Assembly (NCBI GenBank): GCA_032768795.1
Contig: CP136499.1
Span: forward strand, 682,001-746,000
DNA length: 64,000 nt
DNA from: Tremella fuciformis
Taxonomy: Eukaryota; Basidiomycota; Tremellomycetes; Tremellales; Tremellaceae
Direction: 5' to 3'
Shown here piece after piece: positions 22,489-31,664 of the stretch. The notes under the pieces are model-generated. The model did not search any database. It was given only the letters and a program-made list of their open reading frames with translations, and was not told the DNA's origin. Position numbers and translations under genes: made by a program. Positions within the stretch are counted from its first letter, which is position 1; each line of letters opens with the position of its first letter.

Positions 22489-22980
22489 GCGACCAGGACG
22501 CTATCAGAGAAGCGGGAACGCTCATTCAAGTGAGTTTTGATCAGTTCGCGCAATGGCAAGTCGAGGCTGAGACTCTGACAGGCTGAGGTCCAGCCAAACG
22601 CCGTCCATCAGCTCGGAGGGCCTCACCGACCCCAATTGCAAAACGTGGGCAATACGACGTCCTCGGCCCACACGACAACCCTTGGGCAGGGAGACAAGCA
22701 GGTTGGTCTGGCTTCGCAATGACCTGTCCGACAGGAAGAATGACGGGGTTGAGTCCGCCAACACCTTTCCGTTGCAGTGTAGCCAGGCCCCAAAACCAGT
22801 CTAAGGAAGCCGGGGGGAACTACATTCGCGCCGATGATTCTCAACCTGCTGAGTCCACGGACGAGGACGAGGGGCCTGAACGAGCACTGGATAAAGCAGG
22901 GGCTCCCATAAGGGTCCGCCCAAAACGGAAGCCTCGCGATCGCAGCGGCGCAAGAGGACCGGTGGGACTGCGCCGGGCAT
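22489..22980 (+). CDS. Probable continuation of the host gene cut by the Gypsy element
   Basis: From 22,489 the frame DQDAIREAGTLIQ leads to a GTGAGT donor. A plausible acceptor at 22,593 opens PNAVHQLGGPHRPQLQNVG, and further downstream is an acidic-to-basic stretch (STDEDEGPERALDK then RVRPKRKPRDRSGARG) typical of a nuclear protein tail. It stops where a Copia LTR begins at 22,981. The exact splice sites near 22,700-22,735 are unresolved because the frame changes there. It is assigned to the same gene as 14,657-15,069 only because the frame is continuous across the empty insertion site. Confidence 0.35.
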
Positions 22981-25170
22981 TTTACACAGTGGTTTGTACT
23001 CGCCCTCCTGGGCCCGAATCTACGCAGTCAGACAGCCTCTGCGCAGATTATTCTGCTCCACATCCTACCCAAAGAGGCAATTCCGGTGGCTATGGGGCGT
23101 TCACGGTGCTTAGTGTTCAACACTGCCCCTCGAGGTCGGCGAGCTGCAGGCCGATTGCGACAGAGTCTGCGATGATGTCGAGCACATCTGGAGCATCCTG
23201 CAGCCTATCAACTTTCGCACCATGAAGATAGAGCCCGGGAACGACTGATGCGGACGCCGCACGGCTCACCCGCTCCTCCTCCAGGCAGTTCGGAAGAGAT
23301 TCTGTCGTTATCCATCATTCCTGCATCAATCTCGGTGGTCTTGGTGTCTCCTGATAGCTCCTCTCCTCCGTGATGCCCTCCGCTTCCCCCTAGTCCGTTG
23401 CTGTGGGGAGGCGAGCTGACTATCGGCGTTTCGGCATTTCAGCCGAGTCGCGTGAGGTGGCTCGACATCGTCTCCGTCGCCTGAACTCGACACCGTCGTT
23501 TCTGTATCGTCGCTCATCTCTCGATCATCGTTGACGGCCGACATGCGCATGTAGCCGTCCTCTAGAGCCGTGTGCTGACTCTCCTGACGTAGTGCTTCTA
23601 GATGATGTTTGGCAATGGCGGTGACGGGCGACTTGGTGGGCGGAATCTCACTCCGATAGGCTGTGCTGACTCCCAGCTCTGCAGTGCCGGTGTCGACCGT
23701 GTCGACGGTTCTCTGACCCGTATCAGCGGCCTCCTTCTCATCACAGGCTCCCCCTGCACTCGTCCGATCATCAGACGACGCCGCCTTGCCCTCATCGTCG
23801 TCCTGCGACTCTCTGATGGCGGTCTCGGACCGCGATATAGCCCATGGCGGTCCGGCTGGTGGTCTTGAAAGTGTCGGTCCACAGGGATCTTCTCTTACTC
23901 AGCGTGAGCGTCTCATCCTCTCTCTTCAGCGTGCCGCCGTCGTCCTTGATCTCCACATCCCAGCCTCAGGCAAGCAGTCTCGACATCGAACACACGCTGA
24001 CTCTTGCAGTCGGCACGAGATAGCCGTCTTGCAGGCTAAGGCGTCGTCCCGACAGTACGCCCTCGGACCTCCCCGGCCTCGACAGCCTCGACGGTGGCCC
24101 CCCTAGCGAGCCCAAAGACGCCAGGTGTCTCGAACGCCCGCTCGCTTTTGAGGATCGAGCGGTGCGGGGTCAAGTGATGGGTGGCTCCGCTATCGATCAC
24201 CCAGTCCGTCTCGACGATCACGACGGTCTCGACGCTCTTGACGACGGTGTTCTCCATGACCTCGTTGGTAGCCGACTCACAGGCGGTCTCACCGGCCTCT
24301 ACGATCTTGATGATCCTCTCGGCGGCGGTGATGACGGCCATGATCTCAACCCATGGGTGACAAAGCAGATCGGCCCATTCGGTGAGCTGATGCGGTCGTC
24401 CTTGGTGGGCCGTTCGTCCTTGTCTGCGACCGAACGCTCATCATCAGAGCTCTCGTCGTCCTCGTCGTCCTCGGTGTCGCTCTGCTCATCGCAGTCTCTG
24501 TCGGTCCCTGAATCATTACGAGTCTTGCGCTGACGTGCAGCCTTGTAGTCACGCTCCACATGACCATCTCTCTGCATCGCCAACACTCGTCATCCTTCTT
24601 AGCCTTGCCGCGACGACGGTCCGCTACCATGACATCGCCGTTCCTCTCGGTCAAGCCGTTCTGATCGCGACCGTCCTCGAGATAGCGATGCTCCTTGCAG
24701 CGGCCTAGCCCGCCGTCGCGCGATCTCGGCGGTGTATTTGGACAGGACAACAGATTAGGTCTGCTGACTCTTGGCAATGGTGGCCATGGGTGCTGTATTA
24801 GCCCGGACGATGTTTCGGGATCATTGACACGAACCTCTGGGCGCGCTCCCCATCGCTCAGGACGATCCCGTGCTTGCCGACCGTGATAGCCTTCGAGAAC
24901 GTACCTACATGAGCGCTCATGTCGTTCGCGGAGGCGTCAGCGCCTAGGTCCATTTCTACAGCCTTGACTGCACAATGCGCTGATTCTCAAAGAGTCCGAC
25001 TTCGTACATCCTAGCGCAATAACGCCGTGTCGAGGGCTGCGAGCATGTTACACAATGAGCGTGGTTTGCATTCGCCCTCCTGTAGCCCTAGCTACATATA
25101 GAATGCAGTCAGACGACCTGTGCACAGCAGCATGACCGTCGTTCTATTGTTCTCCTCCGCATCCTACCCA
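22981..25170 (-). mobile_element. Decayed Copia-family Gag-protease element, copy 1
   Basis: A minus-strand, frame-broken relative of the complete element at 26,229-29,198. The left LTR (22,981-23,122) is mutated at its outer end. Internal pieces include the protease (VIDSGATHHLTPHRSIL, about 24,160-24,280), the LQDVY-like pre-integrase stretch and parts of gag near 24,350-25,000. The N-terminal half of gag is missing: a partial LTR (25,046-25,170) sits directly against the middle of gag, which points to an internal deletion or recombination. No target duplication was found. Confidence 0.75.
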
Positions 25171-25272
25171 ATGAATTCTCGGGACCTATTTCTGACCAAA
25201 ATCAAAGTAAAGCCAACCTCGCCGAGCCTTGGCCAAGATCAAGCTGTGCATGACTAAGTTACAACATTTCAC

Positions 25273-25853
25273 CTAGGAAGCGGTACTGCAAGAGGGGCCC
25301 GCCTCAGGCTGAGCGTTGACTTCAAGGCCAAACGATGCCGGGCCCATCCCAGTCTTGCGTCGCAATTGCGCGACGAGCCAAGCACGGATTCCGGGGTGGG
25401 ACGCAGACCGGATTAGGTCGACGAGCATGACCGTTGCAATGAGGTCGTTGGCATTGAACTGCGGGGAGACCTCAAATTCCCGGGACTCAGCGTTGGGATC
25501 ATGGGCGATGTTGTCTCCGTAGGCGTGCTCAGAGTCCTGATCGAAGTCCAATAAAGAGTCGCATTCGTCAGCTGACATCAGCCAGGACTCGCACAGCTAC
25601 CCAAAAACCACTCACCGTCTCGATGTGTATCCTGACTGTCGTCGGGCCCCTCCTCAGTGTTGTCCCCGCCGAAGTCCTCGCCGGATCGCTCGGCGTCAAC
25701 CTGAGTAGCCCCACCACTGGCTGCGGAGACTACGGCAGCAGCCAGCTGAGCTTTTCGAGCCGCATCGTACTGCTTCATAACTACTCGTCAGCCATACTCG
25801 CCAAGCCTGCGGAGCATCAATGACTCACGATCTTCGTTGAGCAGCATAGACAT
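25273..25853 (-). CDS. Small three-exon gene, function unknown
   Basis: On the minus strand, exons 25,853-25,829, 25,780-25,616 and 25,571-25,273 join in phase through GTGAGT...AG introns of 48 and 44 nt with GCTGAC-like branch sites, giving exactly 162 codons plus a stop. The protein starts MSMLLNEDLMKQYDAARKAQ, has an Ala-rich helix, a strongly acidic middle (SGEDFGGDNTEEGPDDSQD) and a more conserved-looking end (NDLIATVMLVDLIRSASHPG). I recognise no family. It sits intact between two Copia elements and shares no sequence with either, so it is likely a host gene. Start and splice sites are predictions, but three phases agreeing is good support. Confidence 0.6.
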
Positions 25854-26228
25854 AGTAGGGTGACCCTATGACGAAGTCTGTGAGTTGGCTACGAGAATGA
25901 AGACGAAGAATGAAGATCAGGAGATCAGATGATGTCTGACTCAAGCAATGATGGGGGATTGAGTGAGAACGACCCAGTACCGACTCAGCTCTTATACCGT
26001 TTTTCACAGAAGTGCAAGTGTTGGGTACTTCAGCACCGTTACCTGGCAACCACTTGACTCCATTCAGCACGCGAGGCACGTGGTCCTACCCGGTTTGGGT
26101 GAAATGGAGCTCAGAGATCAAACAGTAGAGCAAGCGACCTCGAGTCTGGTCCAACGATGAAAGGGCTTTGTTACTTCCCAACTGAACGCTGGAGGAATGG
26201 TTTCAGACTAAGTGACGATGGCATCCAA
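25854..26228. other. Intergenic, probable promoter side of the small gene
   Basis: 375 bp between the start of the small minus-strand gene and the left LTR of the complete Copia element. No gene or repeat is seen. It ends with TCCAA, the target duplication of that element. Confidence 0.5.
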
Positions 26229-26402
26229 TGTTGAACAATAAACGGTGAAAGCCTCATAGCCACCGGAATTGCCTCTTTGGGCAGGATGCGGAGGAGAACA
26301 ATAGGACGACGGCGATGCTGCTGTGCACAGGCTGTCTGACTGCATTATATATGTAGAATCAGCCCCAAGAGGGCGAATGCATACCACGCTCATTTTGTAA
26401 CA
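26229..26402 (+). repeat. Copia 5' LTR (copy 2)
   Basis: 174 bp, TG...CA ends, closely matching 29,023-29,198 apart from a cluster of differences near the 5' end and a 2-nt length difference. Confidence 0.9.
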
Positions 26403-26577
26403 GATTAAAAGTCCCAAGACTCAGCTCTGAGCTACCGAGAGCTCGCTGTAGGATCGCTCGAGCCATCGCCGTCAGCCGGGACGCTCTGGAAGCCGCCACT
26501 CTTGTTACCGACAATCGTTGCAGCACCCCCGCGTGTGCACAGACCCCGTCGACAGTCTTGGATACCGTTATCGCAAG

Positions 26578-29028
26578 ATGTCGAGCGCTAGAATCAACAT
26601 TGACGCGATCCCGAAGCTATCGCACGACCCGTCGTCATACGCGCCGTGGCGAGCAGCGGTCGAGATCGCCCTGCAGCTATCAGACTGCTGGAATGCCGCC
26701 TTGGGGCTCGATGTCGAGCCAGGGCAGGCCGTCACCACTGAGCGTCGCACTCGAGCTGGTTCCGTCATGCCGACGGGTTCCGAGGCTGGCGGGCTCAGTT
26801 GGGAGGACAAGAGAGAGTGGGAACGGTGGCAAGCCCGAGAGAGCAGGGCGCAGGCGATTTTGAAGGGGACGACCTCACAGGCCGTCAGGCTCGACATCGA
26901 GGACCTGCTCGCAGCCGTCGACATGTGGAGCTATTGCGACAAGATGCATGAGGTCGACCTCCTGGAGAATCAGAGGATCGTGCAAGCCCGTCTGTGGACG
27001 CTTGATCTCAAGGGTGACGCGTCCGCGGACGACATGAGCGCACACGTCGAGACGTTCTCGAAGGCTATCGCCGACGGCAAGCGCGTCGGGATCGTCCTGA
27101 GCGATGGCGAGCGCGCGCAGAGGTTCCTGTCGACTATCCTGGACCCCGCCTTCAACATCGTGCGTGCAGAACTGGCCCCGATCGCCAAAGACAAGCAGAC
27201 GTGGTCTGTTGTCCTGTCCAAGTACACCGCAGAGATCGCTCGACGGCGGGCTAGGCCGCCGCACGGAGGATCGTTGTCTCGTGGCCGATTTGACCAATAC
27301 GGCCTGACAGAGAGGAACCACGGAGATGTCATGGTAGCAGAGCGTCGTCGTGTCAAGGCCAGGAAGAATGACGAGTGTTGGCGATGCGGTGAGACGGGTC
27401 ATTGGGAGCGTGACTGCAAGGCTGCACGTCAGCGCAAGACTCATGGGGACCGCAGGGACCGACAGAGACGTCATCGCGACCAGCAGAGCGACACCGAGGA
27501 TAGCGGCGATGACAGTGATAGCGACGAGAGCTCTGACGATGAGCGCTCGGTCGCAGACAAGGACAAGCGGCCTACCAGGGACAAGAGGCCTACCAAGGAG
27601 AAGCGCATCACCATCCCGGCCAAGGCAAGCACGGGGCTGCTCGCCGTCGGCATGGAGTGGGTCGGTCTGACTGTTGCCGCAAATGAGTGGGCCGATCTGC
27701 TCGGCAACCCATGGGCTGAGAGCAAGGCCGTCGTCGCCACCGACAAGATCGTCGAGGTCTCCAAGACCGTCGAGATCGCAGAGGCCGGTGAGACCGCCTG
27801 TGAGGCGGGGACCGCCGAGGATGCAGAGATTGTCGAAGCCGCCGAGGCCATCGAGACCGACTGGGTGATTGACAGCGGTGCCACCCATCATTTGACCCCT
27901 CACCGCTCGATCCTCAAGAACGTGCGAGCGCTCGAGACGCCCGTCACCTTTGGGCTTGCGAGCGGAGGCACCGTCGAGGCCGCTGAGGTAGGCGAGGTAG
28001 ACGTCACGCTCGCCTCGGGACGACGCCTCACGCTGCAAGACGTGTATCTCGTGCCAACTGCTCGAGTCAGCGTGTGCTCGTTGTCGAGGCTGCTTGCCCG
28101 TGGCTGGCAGGTGGAGATCAGAGACGAGGGCGGCACGCTGCAGAGAGAGGACGAAAGGCTCACGCTTCGCAAGAGAGGATCCCTGTGGACCGTCGCTCTC
28201 AAGACCACCAGCCCGACCGCCCTGGGCTACACCGCCGCGAGAGACGTCGAGGCCAAGATCGTCGTTGAGGACTCGTGGGACGATGATGAAGGCAAGGCAG
28301 CGTCGTTTGGTGATCAGAGGGGAGCCTGTGATGAGAAGGAGGCCGCGGACACGGGCCAGAGAGAGGCGAGACGTCAGAGAACCGTCGACACAGCTGCAGA
28401 GCTGGGGATCAGCCCGACCGGTCAGAGTCAAGTTCCGCTCACCAAGTCACCCGCCACCGCCGTTGCCGCACACCATCTTGAAGCCCTACGTCAAGAGGAT
28501 CAGTTCACGGAGCATGAGGACGGCTACATGCGCATGTCGGCTGTCAATGACGATGGAGAGACGAGCGACAATGCAGAGACGACGTCGAGTCGTGCTGCAG
28601 ACGAAGACGGATGCGACGAGATGCCTCATCACGTGTCCGAGCCAAAACGCCGAAACGCCGATCGTCAGCTCGCTCATCATCAGCGACGCCTTGCTGCGAG
28701 CGCACGGGCTACGAGAGACTGCATGCATGCAGGGGGAGCTGGAGGACGTTGTGGAGGCGCAGAGCTACCGGAGGACACCAAAACCATTGGTATTGGTGGA
28801 GAAATGAAGGAGAACGGCAGGAATTCTTCCGATCTACATGGAGAAGGCAGAGCGGTGATCCGTGCGACGCCCGCATCAGTCGTTCCGGGGCTTGATTGTC
28901 ATGGTGCGAAGATCGACAGGCTGCAGGATTGCCTAGAGGCGCTCGACGCTGTCCCGGAGACGCTCAACACCATCGCAGAGACTGTCGCGATCACGCTGCA
29001 GCCCGCCGACTTCGAGGGGGAGTGTTGA
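26578..29028 (+). CDS. Copia Gag-protease polyprotein of the non-autonomous element
   Basis: 816 aa from the ATG at 26,578 (MSSARINIDAIPKLSHD); an open frame upstream lacks an ATG. Gag covers about 1-250 with the SYAPWRAAVEIALQLS block. A CCHC knuckle (CWRCGETGHWERDC) lies at 267-280. A long acidic and basic linker follows. The aspartic protease has DSGATHHLTPHRSIL starting at D432, followed by the pre-integrase-like segment RLTLQDVYLVPTARVSVCSL. Beyond about residue 560 comes an acidic, low-complexity tail where integrase would be in an autonomous element. The frame ends in the first six bases of the 3' LTR (TGT TGA), and the purine-rich tract GAGGGGGAG just before it is also coding. No frameshift or stop is seen, so it may still be expressed. 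Confidence 0.88.
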   Translation: MSSARINIDAIPKLSHDPSSYAPWRAAVEIALQLSDCWNAALGLDVEPGQAVTTERRTRAGSVMPTGSEAGGLSWEDKREWERWQARESRAQAILKGTTSQAVRLDIEDLLAAVDMWSYCDKMHEVDLLENQRIVQARLWTLDLKGDASADDMSAHVETFSKAIADGKRVGIVLSDGERAQRFLSTILDPAFNIVRAELAPIAKDKQTWSVVLSKYTAEIARRRARPPHGGSLSRGRFDQYGLTERNHGDVMVAERRRVKARKNDECWRCGETGHWERDCKAARQRKTHGDRRDRQRRHRDQQSDTEDSGDDSDSDESSDDERSVADKDKRPTRDKRPTKEKRITIPAKASTGLLAVGMEWVGLTVAANEWADLLGNPWAESKAVVATDKIVEVSKTVEIAEAGETACEAGTAEDAEIVEAAEAIETDWVIDSGATHHLTPHRSILKNVRALETPVTFGLASGGTVEAAEVGEVDVTLASGRRLTLQDVYLVPTARVSVCSLSRLLARGWQVEIRDEGGTLQREDERLTLRKRGSLWTVALKTTSPTALGYTAARDVEAKIVVEDSWDDDEGKAASFGDQRGACDEKEAADTGQREARRQRTVDTAAELGISPTGQSQVPLTKSPATAVAAHHLEALRQEDQFTEHEDGYMRMSAVNDDGETSDNAETTSSRAADEDGCDEMPHHVSEPKRRNADRQLAHHQRRLAASARATRDCMHAGGAGGRCGGAELPEDTKTIGIGGEMKENGRNSSDLHGEGRAVIRATPASVVPGLDCHGAKIDRLQDCLEALDAVPETLNTIAETVAITLQPADFEGEC

Positions 29029-29198
29029 ACAATAAGCGCCGTGAACGCCTCATGGCCACCGGAATTGCCTCTTTGGGCAGGATGCGGAGGAGAACAATAG
29101 GACGACGGCGATGCTGCTGTGCACAGGCCGTCTGACTGCATTATATATGTAGAATCAGCCCCAAGAGGGCGAATGCATACCACGCTCATTTTGTAACA
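29023..29198 (+). repeat. Copia 3' LTR (copy 2)
   Basis: 176 bp, followed by the TCCAA target duplication. It supplies the last Cys and stop codons of the polyprotein. Confidence 0.9.
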
Positions 29199-29239
29199 TC
29201 CAAGACACTCCATTCTGGTGTTCATGGCCGCATGTGCGA

Positions 29240-29452
29240 CTGTCATCGGTCCAGATCGACACCTTTGCTGCCCGTGTTATACCCGCCTCCGGGTACCTCC
29301 CATTAAATCGCCCCATCCACCGCATGTCGCCTCCTTTCCCTCTCGCATTTGGCTCAGCACGTTCTACAGAGCCATCTCTATCCGCGAGTATGCGTTTCAG
29401 ACTCGGAATTGTGCTGATTGCTGACATACAGCTGATCTTACTATCACCCCAA
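29240..29452 (+). mobile_element. Fragment of a MULE untranslated end
   Basis: The stretch from about 29,240 to 29,452 is the reverse complement of the region upstream of the MULE transposase start (compare 50,200-50,410). It sits directly against Copia internal sequence, so it is a small captured or recombined piece without coding function. Confidence 0.6.
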
Positions 29453-30565
29453 GGGTTAGCGTGTGTTCGCTATCAAGGCTGCTGTCCCGCGGGTGGGAAG
29501 CCGAGATCAGAGACGAGGGCGGCACGCTGCAGAGAGAGGACGAAAGGCTCACGTTACGCAAGAGAGGATCCCTGTGGACCGTCGCTCTCAAGACTGCCAT
29601 CAGCCCAACCGCCCTGGGCTACATTGCCACCGCCGCAAAAGACGTCGAGGCCAAAACCGCTGTCAGAGAGTCGCAGGGCGACGTCGTGGACAAGACGTCG
29701 TCGCTTGGTGGTGGGATGGGAGTAGAGGGAGACTGGGATGAGAAGGAGACTGCAGATACGGCTCAGAGAATCGTCGACACCGTCGACACCGGCACGGCAG
29801 AGCTGGGGATCAGGCCAGCCTATCAGAGTGAAGTTGCGCTGACCAAGTCGCCCGCCACCACTGTGGCCGCACGCCATCTTGAAGCCCTACGTCAGGAGAG
29901 TCGGTACGCGGCGTAGGAGGACGGCTACATGCGCATGTCGGCCATCAGCGACGAGCGAGAGACGAGCGGCGATGCAGAGACGATGACAAGGCGTGCTGCA
30001 GACGACAAAGACGACGTTACGCCACGTCACGTAGCACAATCAAACGCCGAAAACACCAACGGTTAGCCGAATCATCAGCATCATCAGCAACGCTTTGCTG
30101 CATGCGCACGGGATATAAGGGACTGCACACATGCAGGGAGAGCTGGAGAGCATCAAAGAGGAGCAGAGCCCTCGCCAGACACCAAGATCGTTGAGATTGG
30201 TGCAGAATTGACGGAAAACTACAGGATCGCTTCTAAGGTGCCTGGAGTAGTGGACCGTGCGACATCCGCATCAGTCGTTCCCGGGCTCTATGGTGCGAAG
30301 ATCGACTGGCTGCAGAATGTTACAGAGACGCCCGATACCATCACGGCTGTCGAGATCGCTCGCAGCCCGCCGACTTCGAGGGGGAAAGTTGAATGATAAG
30401 CACCGTGAACGCCTCATAGCCACCGGGATTGCCTCTTTAGGTAGGATGTGGAGTGGAAGAATAGGACGACGGCCTTGCTGCTGTGCATAGGCCATCTGAG
30501 TGCTTTGTGTATATATATATATTCGGCCCCAGGAGGGCGATGCATACCACGCTCATTTTGTAACA
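29453..30565 (+). mobile_element. Truncated Copia-family element, copy 3
   Basis: Copia sequence starts abruptly at the SVCSLSRLLSRGWE codons, after the protease. It continues in frame to about 29,916 (stop in SRYAA) and then as a broken tail to the 3' LTR (30,387-30,565). That LTR starts AGTTGA instead of TGTTGA. The 5' half is replaced by the MULE fragment at 29,240-29,452. It lies in tandem, same orientation, 250 bp from the complete element. Confidence 0.75.
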
Positions 30566-31107
30566 GCGTTGGCGTGCACGCTGTGACTCGGACACTCGAT
30601 CCACCTCGCCGAGGTCTTGGCGAATTTAGCGTGTATAACAACGGTCACGTTGAACAGAAGAAGTCGAGGGGGTTGTTGCAGATACTTGGCGAGGTCCAAA
30701 GACTTGTAGAGCTCCAAGCCTCTCGCGATTGTTGCAGAGAGACTTTCTCGCTCACACTCGCCCCCTCGCTTCGTTCCGCGAGCGGCTGCAGAGGTCTGCA
30801 CTTGCTCGGCATGCTCGCCTTGCTGGGCTCATCCTTTGATCAACTCGCCTAGCCTCGCCAAACCTACGCCCAACCGCCCGTGCCATAGCGCAGAGCAGTC
30901 AGAGTCGAAGGGACTCGTTCACGAAAGACAAGCCCTGTCACATCAGTCACGTCTTCGCTACCACCACCCCATGACTCCCAGGTAATACATGGCGGGCCTG
31001 CATCTCGTCGGGGTTGCACATTGGCGAGGACGCGAGCCCTGTTGATGTCGCACAATGCGAATCTGGGTTGAAAACTTAAGGATGCCAATGACCGCGCCCT
31101 CGTAGCT
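30566..31107. other. No gene recognised
   Basis: About 540 bp between a Copia LTR and the second copy of the dispersed repeat. A plus-strand frame through 30,660-30,850 has no recognisable motif. No repeat structure is seen. Confidence 0.4.
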
Positions 31108-31468
31108 TGACCGTAAGGCATCATTGATGCTTCAAACTCAAAGCATCTTGAGTTGCATCGTGCATGGGCATGCATGTTGAATTTAAGGGCTCTGGTTGCA
31201 TGCATACACAACTTATGGGCTGCTGTAGAACACGGCACTCATTAACGGAGATTGCGCGGAAGTGCCACAAATCCTTGACTTCTCAGCTTTCCAGCTGGAT
31301 CATGAAATCTAGCAGTTATTCAATTGGAAAAGGCGTGCATGTATCAAGAGCAGCTGGAGGGCATGCTGCAGCTCTTTTCTGAGGCGAAAATCATGCATGG
31401 GATGCAAGAAATGCGTTGCCGGCGTTTCTCGGGAGTGCGGTTGAAGATTGGCGTCCGCTCGTGCTTTT
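31108..31468 (+). repeat. Dispersed repeat, family unknown, copy 2
   Basis: Same orientation as 4,326-4,693 and sharing its start (CTTGACCGTAAGGCAT), middle and end. Divergence is substantial, so both copies are old. It abuts the left end of MULE copy B. Confidence 0.6.
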
Positions 31469-31664
31469 GACTGTTTCCAACATGATATCACTGCATAGAC
31501 ATCCGTTTTACATGCAGTCCTCTACATCCCGCCCTAGAGAGGCCCTTGCTACAATGCAGCTGGCTTCGGCTGCACATAGGATTGGCGTATTGGCAAGGCT
31601 GGGTGGCTGTCCTGCGGAGGTGGTCGAGGGCGCGATAGGGGGCGGGGGGAGGGTATGAAGTCAC

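Larger units (their letters stand above)
26229..29198 (+). mobile_element. Complete non-autonomous Copia-type element, Gag-protease only
   Basis: 2,970 bp with LTRs at 26,229-26,402 and 29,023-29,198, each TGTTGAACA...TTGTAACA. The flanking target duplication is TCCAA (26,224-26,228 and 29,199-29,203). The LTRs differ at only a few sites by eye. One long frame encodes gag, a zinc knuckle and a protease, but no integrase, reverse transcriptase or RNase H. It must be mobilised by a related full-length element; a decayed candidate lies at 37,449-41,405. This layout resembles the plant terminal-repeat-with-Gag elements. Confidence 0.9.

Noticed and set aside
22624..22844. Minus-strand short frames in the host-gene tail
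   Set aside because: The plus-strand reading has acidic-basic tail character and fits the interrupted gene; the minus-strand frames have no support.
26875..28431. Long minus-strand open frame of 518 codons
   Set aside because: It lies wholly within the Copia Gag-protease gene on the opposite strand and has no independent domain; high GC leaves the complementary frame open.
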